NCBI GenBank assembly: GCA_964355795.1
Contig: CAYHEQ010000031.1
Span: 1 to 11,754 of the forward strand
DNA: 11,754 nt
DNA from: CAYHEQ01 sp964355795
GTDB taxonomy: Bacteria; Patescibacteriota; JACPGU01
Direction of reading: 5' to 3'
The translations under genes and the position numbers were made by a program. Below the pieces are notes generated by a model, which saw only the letters and a list, made by a program, of their open reading frames with translations, did not search any database and was not told the origin of the DNA. This document shows, piece by piece, positions 1 through 5,668 of this stretch. How positions within the stretch are numbered: position 1 is the first letter of the stretch; each line of letters opens with the position of its first letter.

Positions 1-23
1 CTTTTTTTCAAGGAGAAACGACA

Positions 24-809
24 ATGGTCTTTGACAAGAAATTTTTGACTTCAATCGGTATTCTTACCGTCGTTGCGGGAGTGCTTTTCGGAGGCAGAAA
101 AGCTTTGACCAAGGCGCGCCAAGGATTGGCGAGAGCGCGGGGCATCTTTGACAAAGGAGAATTTACGCGTCAGTTGATGGCCTCGGCAAAAAAGAAAGGC
201 GGTCTCTACATCGCCATTGAAGGGGGAGAAGGCGCCGGCAAGGGGACGGTGATGAAGAGGCTCAAAGACTTTTTTGCCAACTTTACCGAATCGGTGACCT
301 TTGTTGCCGAACCGGGAAGCACCGCAGTGGGAGCCGAAATATACAAAATCATCAGGGCGCACAAATTAGAGCCAAGAGCGGAACTGTATCTTTTCAGTGC
401 GGCCAGATGTTTGATTTACAAAACATTGATTGAGCCGATGTTGAAGGCGGGAGGGATAGTCTTTTCCGACCGCTCTTTCGTCTCTTCGGTGTCTTATCAA
501 TGTTTCGCCGGAGGGTTGCCTCTCAAAGAAGTCATGGATAATATTAGGCTTTCCCTAGACAATCGTTTGCCAGATTTCGTGGTGTATCTGGACGTCTCGC
601 CTGAAGTGGGGCTCGCTCGCGCTCGAGAGAGAAACGACGGCGGTTCTGTTTACGAAAAGCTCGGGCTGGATTATCACGAGAAAGTCCGCCAAGGCTATCT
701 GGCGCAAGCAGAATATGACCCCAGACGCTTCATCGTCATTCAAACTGACGACAAGACTCCCGATCAGGTTTTCTTGGCGGTCTTGTCAACGTTGGGAGAA
801 CGGTTGTAA
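24..809 (+). CDS. tmk: Thymidylate kinase with N-terminal membrane-anchor extension
   Basis: A 261-residue protein that should phosphorylate dTMP to dTDP with ATP. The kinase core starts near residue 61. It has a P-loop EGGEGAGKGT (66-75), the EPG(S)T loop at 96-100 that replaces the usual EPGGT, the DR motif at 149-150 followed by SVSYQ (155-159), and an Arg-rich LID-like stretch near 197-207. Bacterial Tmk proteins are usually about 200-215 residues with the P-loop near residue 10. Here about 57 extra residues precede it: a hydrophobic segment (about 7-25) and then a basic stretch, which suggests a membrane anchor. The start at 24 is preceded by AAGGAG (10-15) at an 8-base gap. The internal ATG at 177 has no ribosome site, so the extension looks real. 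An intrinsic terminator follows. Kinase assignment is firm; membrane attachment is inference. Confidence 0.9.
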   Translation: MVFDKKFLTSIGILTVVAGVLFGGRKALTKARQGLARARGIFDKGEFTRQLMASAKKKGGLYIAIEGGEGAGKGTVMKRLKDFFANFTESVTFVAEPGSTAVGAEIYKIIRAHKLEPRAELYLFSAARCLIYKTLIEPMLKAGGIVFSDRSFVSSVSYQCFAGGLPLKEVMDNIRLSLDNRLPDFVVYLDVSPEVGLARARERNDGGSVYEKLGLDYHEKVRQGYLAQAEYDPRRFIVIQTDDKTPDQVFLAVLSTLGERL

Positions 810-834
810 TTTTTCTTCCAATAATCTTTGAAAA

Positions 835-869
835 AAATGCCCTAGTAAAACACTGGGGCATTTATTTTT
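835..869 (+). terminator. Intrinsic terminator of tmk
   Basis: A 12-bp stem (835-846 with 852-863, one G-T pair) around a 5-base loop is followed by ATTTTT (864-869). It begins 25 bases after the tmk stop codon. Confidence 0.85.
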
Positions 870-884
870 ATGCAAGCGTTGAGC

Positions 885-962
885 TTTTTAGTAGCGAATA
901 GAGGTTCGACCTTAACTTCTGAACTTCTCCAAGGTCGAACCTCGGATTTTTTAGTAGCGAAT
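885..962. repeat. Palindromic element (copy 1) between 15-bp direct repeats
   Basis: A perfect 13-bp inverted repeat (901-913 and 931-943) encloses a 17-base loop. It is flanked on both sides by the exact 15-mer TTTTTAGTAGCGAAT (885-899 and 948-962), which could be a duplication made on insertion. A second copy of the palindrome lies in inverted orientation at 2024-2066, with 39 of 43 positions shared. The stem followed by TTTTTT (947-952) could also act as a weak terminator. Confidence 0.75.
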
Positions 963-974
963 CACCGTATTTTT

Positions 975-983
975 TGCTATAAT
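975..983 (+). promoter_or_regulatory. Extended -10 promoter of dus
   Basis: TGCTATAAT is an exact extended -10 element (TGnTATAAT). No good -35 is visible. Only 6 bases separate it from the ATG at 990, so transcription should begin at or next to the start codon, giving a leaderless mRNA. Confidence 0.65.
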
Positions 984-989
984 CTGGCA

Positions 990-1967
990 ATGGTAAATAA
1001 ATCTTTTTGGCAAAAATTGTCTCTCGACTGCGCTCGGGACCTTCGGCCATTTTTCGTTCTCGCGCCGATGGCTGATGTGACCGATCCGGTTTTTCGGCAA
1101 ATGGTGGTGAAATTCGGCAAGCCAGATGTGATCTACACCGAATTTGTTTCAGCCGATGGGTTGTGTTCTGTGGGGCGGGAAAAATTGGCTAAACACCTTT
1201 CCTTTACCGAGGCCGAAAAGCCGATCGTCGCGCAACTTTTTGGCTCCCGGCCGGAAAAAATGGAAGAAGCCACGCGTTTGGTCGCCCAACTAGGTTTTGA
1301 CGGCATAGATATCAATATGGGCTGTCCGGATAAATCAGTGGAAAAACAGGGGGCCGGCGCGGCGCTGATAAAAAATCCCAAGCTCGCGCGCGAAATAATG
1401 CGGGCGGCGAAGCGTGGCGCGCCGAAACTGCCTTTGTCTATCAAGACACGGCTCGGATTCAATCAAGATATTTTGGAAGAATGGTTGCCAGAACTTCTGG
1501 CCGAAAAACCGGAGGCCATCATCATCCACGCGCGGACGAGGAAGGAGATGTCTCATGTGCCGGCGCGCTGGAATCGTATCAAAGACGCAGTGGCAATAGC
1601 CAAAGGTTCGGGCGTTTTGATTGTCGGTAACGGCGATGTCGCTGATTTGGATGACGCGCGAAAAAAAGCAGAAGAAACCGGTTGCGCTGGTGTGATGCTG
1701 GGGAGAGCTATTTTTTCCAACCCTTTTATTTTTGATGAGAAAAAAGATTGGCAAAGGATTGGTGTCGAAGAGCGGTTAAAAATCCTCCTCGAACACACGA
1801 AACTTTACGAAAAATTTTGGGGCAATCCGAGGCGATTTGACACGATGAAAAAATTTTTCAAAATTTATGTTTCCGGCTTTGACGGCGCGGTGGAGATGCG
1901 AGGGCAATTGATGGAGGCGAAAAATTACGACGAAACGAAAAAGATTGCCAAAAAGTTCAAAATCTAA
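990..1967 (+). CDS. dus: tRNA-dihydrouridine synthase (FMN-dependent)
   Basis: A 325-residue Dus-family TIM barrel that reduces uridine to dihydrouridine in tRNA using FMN and NADPH. Visible signatures are APMADVTDPVFR (25-36, FMN loop), NMGCPDK (109-115) with the catalytic Cys112, KTRLG (152-156), HARTR (180-184), GNGDV (213-217) and GVMLGRA (234-240, FMN phosphate site). The C-terminal helical tRNA-binding part runs from about 255. The frame is open back to 870, but that part covers a terminator tail and a palindromic repeat, so I place the start at 990, directly after an extended -10 box and without a ribosome site. The length fits the family. Sequence style is nearer DusB than DusA, but the subtype and target uridine cannot be fixed here. 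Confidence 0.93.
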   Translation: MVNKSFWQKLSLDCARDLRPFFVLAPMADVTDPVFRQMVVKFGKPDVIYTEFVSADGLCSVGREKLAKHLSFTEAEKPIVAQLFGSRPEKMEEATRLVAQLGFDGIDINMGCPDKSVEKQGAGAALIKNPKLAREIMRAAKRGAPKLPLSIKTRLGFNQDILEEWLPELLAEKPEAIIIHARTRKEMSHVPARWNRIKDAVAIAKGSGVLIVGNGDVADLDDARKKAEETGCAGVMLGRAIFSNPFIFDEKKDWQRIGVEERLKILLEHTKLYEKFWGNPRRFDTMKKFFKIYVSGFDGAVEMRGQLMEAKNYDETKKIAKKFKI

Positions 1968-2023
1968 ATGGACAATATGTCAGAAATCAGAGCGTTGTTC
2001 TTGCTTTAACCGACAGGGGTAAA

Positions 2024-2066
2024 GAGGTTTGACCTTGGAGAAGTTTCGAAGCTAAGGTCGAACCTC
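2024..2066. repeat. Palindromic element (copy 2, inverted relative to copy 1)
   Basis: A 13-bp stem (2024-2036 with 2054-2066, one G-T pair) with a 17-base loop. Its reverse complement matches the copy at 901-943 at 39 of 43 positions, including 14 of 17 loop bases. The two copies bracket dus in opposite orientations. No direct repeat flanks this copy. Confidence 0.7.
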
Positions 2067-2094
2067 GGATCCGCCTTTTCGCCTTGGTTTTGTA

Positions 2095-2133
2095 ATATTT
2101 TGGCAAGGTTCAACCTTGCCAAAATATGTTTTT
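2095..2133 (+). terminator. Intrinsic terminator downstream of dus
   Basis: A perfect palindrome with 16-bp arms (2095-2110 and 2112-2127) around a single central base is followed by GTTTTT (2128-2133). It lies 128 bases after the dus stop, beyond the repeat at 2024-2066. Confidence 0.8.
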
Positions 2134-2192
2134 AATTTGACATTTCGGTTTTGAAATTTAGATTTTCTCGTTGCGTTTTCGTGCTGGCGTAT

Positions 2193-2198
2193 TATAAT
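2193..2198 (+). promoter_or_regulatory. -10 box upstream of the propeller protein gene
   Basis: An exact TATAAT lies 41 bases before the ATG at 2240. A weak -35 (TTGCGT, 2171-2176) sits at a 16-base spacing. A purine-rich GGGAGGG (2232-2238) lies very close to the start. Confidence 0.5.
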
Positions 2199-2239
2199 GT
2201 GGCTGGAACATCTTTTTAGTAATGTAAGCAAGGGAGGGC

Positions 2240-3835
2240 ATGGTCAAATTTCGCATTCGTTCTATTAGCGCGAGAAGTTATTTGTCTGGTCTATCCATGA
2301 AAAAATGGGTCTTTTTGGCTTTGGCTATCATGGCGGTGGCGGTCCTTTGGATAGCCTACTTTTTTTATTCAGGCATTAGAAATAATGGCGACATTCGCAT
2401 CATCGGCAAAGTAGTTTTTGGCAGTCAAGCGTTGATTAACGCCAGAATCTCCATGGGGGAGATGGAGACTTTCACCGACGAGAGGGGAGAATTCGCCTTG
2501 ACCAATAGCAGTTTTGGTCGGAAAAAAATTACTATCGCCAAGTCCCAATTCAAAGACCATATCATCACCCTTTTCACTTGGAAAAAAGAGCAAAGTCTCG
2601 GTGTCATTGTAATGCAAAAAGACCCCCAATATCTGGGTGTCTATGTCGGATTGGTCGTCAATAATTTCGACAAAAGACCGATAGCCAACGCGATGGTGAA
2701 TCTAGACGGAGAGATCCGTTACACCAACGATCAAGGAGCTTTTATCTTTGAACAAGCGAGTCTAGGAGAGGTGGCCTTGAAGATTTCGGCGGTGGGCTAC
2801 TTTGATTTTGAAGAGAAAGTAAAGGTGATTAAAGACGGCCAACAGCAAAAAGAAATCGCGCTTTCTCCTTACGGCCGATTTTCCTTCACTTCTACTAGAG
2901 AGGGAAAAAAAAGTATTTATTCTGTTAATTATGACGGCACCGGGATCAAAAATATCACTGGCAAATACGCCGGCGAATCATGGGGCGGGCGATTTTCCAA
3001 AGATGGCAAGAGACTGGTTTTTTACGCTAATATAGATGAAGAGAACAAAAACGAATGGGGACAGCAATTGCCAGCGCTTTATTCGGTGGACGGCAATGGC
3101 GAGAAGCTGACGAGGCTGACTCGCGATGGCATAACGCCAGTAAGCGATTTCGCTATTGCCAATGATGGGACTAAAGTCGTTTTTCTAGGCAAGATGGGGC
3201 AAAATAGCGCTCCGGAGATTTATGTGGTAGGGCTGGGAGATAACCCCGAATGGAAGCAAGTGACTAATAATGAAATTTTTGAATCCGATATTCACCTTTC
3301 GCCCGATGGACGCAAAGTGGTCTACACTGCTTTCAAAGACGGCTCCAGAGATATTTTTGTCAACGATCTAGATACTTTGGAGGAGGAGCAATTAACACAA
3401 TCTTCAGATTACGAGATGGCGGCGCAATTTTCCCCAGACGGCAAAAACCTTTTGTTTTCAAAGGACGATTACAATTTTGGTTCCAGAATCGTCGTTTTTG
3501 ATTTAGCCAAAAATATGGAAAAAGAAATTTTCAAGACCTCGCTGGCGATCAAAAATCTTCACTGGGGAAGTGACGGAGACAGCATCGTTTTCACTTCTGA
3601 AAGAGACGGCAAAAATACTGTGGCCATTATTAACAAAAAAGGTGGAGAAGAAACAAAATTGGCCGAGCAAATAGGCGATTGTCGCTATCTCGTCTGGCCA
3701 TCGCTTCAGAAAATTTTGGCTTTTGTGGCACGCACTGATAAGGGGGATAAGTTGGTCGTGATGGATGTGGCTACTCGCAAAATGACTGATTTGCAAAATG
3801 TTGAAAGCGATATTATCAGCTGGGCAGAGCGGTAG
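2240..3835 (+). CDS. Membrane-anchored protein with two CarboxypepD-reg-like domains and a TolB/PD40-type propeller
   Basis: 531 residues. After a basic N-terminus there is one membrane helix (about 23-44), so the rest probably lies outside the cytoplasm. Two beta-sandwich domains of carboxypeptidase-regulatory-like type follow (about 52-126 and 133-209); both have the family's 'variable loop then T(D/N)(E/D)xG(E/A)F' pattern (TDERGEF at 79-85, TNDQGAF at 162-168). Residues 212-531 are repeats of WD40-like/PD40 type, with (S/N)xDGxxxxF strands at 253, 308, 354, 398 and 443 and a degenerate one near 488, which would make about six blades, as in TolB. No catalytic motif is seen. It is probably a surface-sensing, binding or scaffolding protein. 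The ATG at 2240 has a very close GGAGG; the ATG at 2297, just before the helix, is an alternative with no ribosome site. Confidence 0.8.
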   Translation: MVKFRIRSISARSYLSGLSMKKWVFLALAIMAVAVLWIAYFFYSGIRNNGDIRIIGKVVFGSQALINARISMGEMETFTDERGEFALTNSSFGRKKITIAKSQFKDHIITLFTWKKEQSLGVIVMQKDPQYLGVYVGLVVNNFDKRPIANAMVNLDGEIRYTNDQGAFIFEQASLGEVALKISAVGYFDFEEKVKVIKDGQQQKEIALSPYGRFSFTSTREGKKSIYSVNYDGTGIKNITGKYAGESWGGRFSKDGKRLVFYANIDEENKNEWGQQLPALYSVDGNGEKLTRLTRDGITPVSDFAIANDGTKVVFLGKMGQNSAPEIYVVGLGDNPEWKQVTNNEIFESDIHLSPDGRKVVYTAFKDGSRDIFVNDLDTLEEEQLTQSSDYEMAAQFSPDGKNLLFSKDDYNFGSRIVVFDLAKNMEKEIFKTSLAIKNLHWGSDGDSIVFTSERDGKNTVAIINKKGGEETKLAEQIGDCRYLVWPSLQKILAFVARTDKGDKLVVMDVATRKMTDLQNVESDIISWAER

Positions 3836-3859
3836 ATTTGGGGGTAAGGTGTGTATGTT

Positions 3860-3887
3860 TTGACATATACAAGCTTCGGGATATAAT
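3860..3887 (+). promoter_or_regulatory. Consensus sigma70-type promoter
   Basis: TTGACA (3860-3865), a 16-base spacer and TATAAT (3882-3887): both hexamers are exact. Transcription would start near 3895, about 185 bases before the next gene at 4081, with a heptamer-repeat inverted structure in the leader. It probably drives the small envelope gene set. Confidence 0.8.
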
Positions 3888-3916
3888 TGGGGCGAAGTAT
3901 TGAGTTGCGACAAACT

Positions 3917-4055
3917 CTAAATACTAAATCCTAAACTCTAAATAATTTTTCAAATCCAAAATAACAAGTTACAAACAAATTCCAAAGCAGATGTTTTTTT
4001 AGGTTTAGAATTTCGAATATTTGAGTTTGTTTAGAATTTAGAAATTAGAATTTAG
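3917..4055. repeat. AT-rich inverted repeat built from heptamer arrays, no ORF
   Basis: The left arm (3917-3944) is four tandem heptamers of form CTAAANN. The right arm (4028-4055) is the inverted equivalent, built on TTTAGAA units. The arms match at 23 of 28 positions. The 83 bases between them are AT-rich and carry no coding frame I can support. The whole lies between a consensus promoter and the gene at 4081, so it would be transcribed as a long hairpin in the 5' leader. Confidence 0.6.
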
Positions 4056-4080
4056 GATTTTATAGCAGTAAGCTTTTATC

Positions 4081-4434
4081 ATGGCTTCTGAAGATATTTT
4101 GATTATTATGCTTTCGGTGGGCTTTATCATTTTGATAGCCCTTTTTTCTGTGGCGCTGGGCGCGGCGATTAAGATTTTGATTGATATGAGGAAGATTACC
4201 GACAAGCTGAACGAGATGGTGGATTCGGCCGCCGACGCTGTGGGCGCTGTTTCCTCCAAAGCCAAATCAGTTTTCACTAATACTTTGGTGATGGACAAGA
4301 TAATTCCAGCTGTTTTGGGGGCTATCAGTGTTGGTATTGGCATCAAAAAAGCCAAAGAAGCTTCGCAGAATAAGGCGAAGAAAGGTCGGAGCAAGAAATT
4401 TTCCAAAGTGGATGTGTATGAAGAAGATGAGTAG
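4081..4434 (+). CDS. Small one-pass membrane protein, unknown function
   Basis: 117 residues, family not recognised. Residues 5-33 form a long hydrophobic helix. An amphipathic, Ala- and Lys-containing stretch (38-66) follows, then a second weaker hydrophobic segment (72-89) with small residues (GAISVGIGI), and a basic tail (90-109) ending in acidic VYEEDE. The layout resembles small envelope proteins of the YtxH/DUF948 kind. It precedes a YtxH-like gene on the same strand, which supports an envelope role. No clear ribosome site precedes the ATG. Its TAG stop touches the left arm of the GxxExxY cassette. Confidence 0.7.
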   Translation: MASEDILIIMLSVGFIILIALFSVALGAAIKILIDMRKITDKLNEMVDSAADAVGAVSSKAKSVFTNTLVMDKIIPAVLGAISVGIGIKKAKEASQNKAKKGRSKKFSKVDVYEEDE

Positions 4435-4897
4435 CTAATTTTCGCGAATTAGCTCTTATTCTCGCGAATTAAATACAAAAACAAGAATGTCAGAACTTGT
4501 TGAGCCAGAATTAAGCTATGAAGTGGTTGGTTTGTGCATGAAGGTACATTCTCAATTAGGCAGTACGCATAAAGAAAAATATTACCAAACAGCTCTAGCG
4601 CAAGCCTTGAAAGATAAGGGCATTTCTTTTGAAAGAGAAATGATGGTTCCCATGTATTATGACGAGAAAGAGGTGGGGCATTATTTTTTGGATTTCTTGA
4701 TTGGTGGCAAAATAGTTGTTGAGCTGAAAGTCAAACCTGAAATAACTCCAGCTGAAATTAAACAAGTACTCTCTTATCTGAAAACTAAAAAGATCAAACT
4801 TGGCATAATAGTCAATTTCGGCAGAAATAGTTTGGAGTACAAGAGAATATTGAATAACGAAATTAGAGAAAATAAGAGTTAATTGGAGAAAATTAGC
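4434..4897 (+). mobile_element. GxxExxY cassette bounded by 37-bp inverted repeats
   Basis: Arms 4434-4470 and 4861-4897 are inverted copies matching at 31 of 37 positions. They enclose one ORF (GxxExxY protein). The left arm starts on the last base of the upstream stop codon, and the right arm ends one base before the next ATG (4899). The right arm also encodes the last codons of the ORF and contains the GGAG (4885-4888) that probably serves the downstream gene. The left arm carries TCGCGAATTA twice, 20 bases apart, and its own 8-bp hairpin (4433-4440 with 4447-4454). No transposase is present; mobility is inferred from the structure. Confidence 0.55.
4487..4882 (+). CDS. GxxExxY protein (PD-(D/E)XK nuclease-like fold)
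   Basis: 131 residues. The family (PDDEXK_3-like) is common in Patescibacteria and some other phyla, and it also occurs inside rRNA intervening sequences. The N-terminal ELSYEVVGLCMKVHSQLG (8-25) fits the family, as does the motif after it, here GSTHKEKYYQTAL (25-37). The second Gly of the name motif is replaced, while Glu30 and the Tyr pair remain. The core strand pair FLDFLIGGKIVVELK (67-81) supplies Asp69, Glu79 and Lys81, the D-(x9)-ExK pattern of the nuclease fold. A later LGIIVNFG (105-112) is also typical. Biochemical function is unknown for the family, so nuclease activity is an inference. The ATG at 4487 has no strong ribosome site. Confidence 0.88.
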   Translation: MSELVEPELSYEVVGLCMKVHSQLGSTHKEKYYQTALAQALKDKGISFEREMMVPMYYDEKEVGHYFLDFLIGGKIVVELKVKPEITPAEIKQVLSYLKTKKIKLGIIVNFGRNSLEYKRILNNEIRENKS

Positions 4898-4898
4898 G

Positions 4899-5216
4899 AT
4901 GTCAAAAACAAAAACATTTGTGAAAGGAGCAGTTTTGGGGGGATTGGCGGCGGTGGCTATTGGCGCTTTGAATTCGCCGAAGAAAAGAGCAGAGCTGAAA
5001 AAAAGAGTGAAAAAAGCGGTGAGGAGCTTGTCGGAAAAAGGGGAAAACCTCCAGCAAGAGATTAAGCCTTTTTTTGAAAGTGTGGGGCAGGCGACCAAAA
5101 ATACTTTTGCGGAAGCGAAGAGGGGTTTCAAAAAAGTGCAATTTGAAGGCAAGAAAACTGTAAAAAAAATTTCAAAAGAAGTGAAAGCCAAAAAATCCAG
5201 CAAAAACAAAAAATAA
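4899..5216 (+). CDS. YtxH-like small envelope protein
   Basis: 105 residues. A short hydrophobic N-terminal segment rich in Gly and Ala (about 8-24, KGAVLGGLAAVAIGAL) is followed by SPKKR (26-30), the place of the 'AP.sGketR' motif of YtxH/gas-vesicle-like proteins. The rest is a lysine-rich helical region that may form a coiled coil (30-95) and a poly-basic tail. YtxH-type proteins are small membrane-associated proteins linked to stress in Firmicutes; no enzymatic role is expected. The start at 4899 has GGAG ten bases upstream, inside the right arm of the GxxExxY cassette. The next gene begins 8 bases after the stop, which suggests one transcript. Confidence 0.75.
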   Translation: MSKTKTFVKGAVLGGLAAVAIGALNSPKKRAELKKRVKKAVRSLSEKGENLQQEIKPFFESVGQATKNTFAEAKRGFKKVQFEGKKTVKKISKEVKAKKSSKNKK

Positions 5217-5224
5217 TCTAAATA

Positions 5225-5527
5225 ATGAGAAAAACAAAAAAGATGCCAAGAATCAAAAAAAAGTTTTTTTCTATGCGAATGAAAGAAGACGAGGCGATCA
5301 CCTCGTCCGTGGACGGACCGACTTTTAACGAATACGTGAGCTTCATTCGTAGCCCATGGAAGGCATTTTTTTACAGTTTTTTGCGTGGCACGGGATTTGG
5401 CTTGGGGACATTGATCGGCGCCGCTGTCGTCATCGCGCTCCTTTCTTTTTTAATCAAAGAATTGGGCTGGATTCCCATCATCGGAGAATGGCTAACCAAC
5501 TTTGGCAAAATAGTGCGACTGCCATAA
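5225..5527 (+). CDS. DUF5665-like one-pass membrane protein
   Basis: 100 residues. A basic N-terminus (KTKKMPRIKKK) is followed by FNEYVSFIRSPWKAFFYSFLRGTGFGLGT (34-62). The pattern 'EYV..l..PW...f.nFl.G...GlGt' and the following membrane helix (58-78) match what I recall of DUF5665. A short amphipathic end (GWIPIIGEWL, 81-90) follows. Role unknown. It is 8 bases downstream of the YtxH-like gene and upstream of the HtrA protease on the same strand. No ribosome site precedes the ATG, so it may depend on translation of the upstream gene; ATGs at 5243 and 5273 are possible later starts. Confidence 0.65.
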   Translation: MRKTKKMPRIKKKFFSMRMKEDEAITSSVDGPTFNEYVSFIRSPWKAFFYSFLRGTGFGLGTLIGAAVVIALLSFLIKELGWIPIIGEWLTNFGKIVRLP

Positions 5528-5569
5528 GGGCTAGTATTGAGTGTAAGAGCGTTGTTGACACTTTCAGGA

Positions 5570-5637
5570 GAAGATGTCCGACATCAAAGGATGCCCAGCC
5601 TGCCCGCCTCTGGAGGGATGTCGGACATCGGATGAAG
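5570..5637. repeat. Palindromic element flanked by GAAG, between htrA promoter hexamers
   Basis: GATGTCCGACATC (5573-5585) and its exact reverse complement (5617-5629) form a 13-bp stem. Each arm is itself nearly palindromic. The 31-base middle part contains a small CCTC/GAGG hairpin. GAAG occurs on both sides (5570-5573 and 5634-5637) as a possible 4-bp target duplication. The core ATGTCGGAC is shared with the palindrome inside prmC at 7741-7784. Confidence 0.6.
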
Positions 5638-5668
5638 TAATTATAAATAAATTTTAGGAGGCGACAAT

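Noticed and set aside
870..989. Forty extra N-terminal codons for the dihydrouridine synthase from the ATG at 870
   Set aside because: The stretch covers a terminator tail and a palindromic repeat with direct repeats, and a -10 box sits directly before the ATG at 990, where the family fold begins.
1335..1754. Minus-strand open frames inside dus, and similar long antisense frames in htrA (6233-6919) and the 4595-5209 region
   Set aside because: They lie opposite well-recognised genes, lack ribosome sites and show no family features.
4487..4882. Restriction enzyme or toxin, suggested by the PD-(D/E)XK-like core
   Set aside because: No methyltransferase or antitoxin partner is adjacent, and the motif places it in the GxxExxY family.
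1989..5555. AGAGCGTTGTT shared at 1990-2000 and 5546-5556
   Set aside because: An 11-bp match with unrelated flanks may be chance, and no structure surrounds it.
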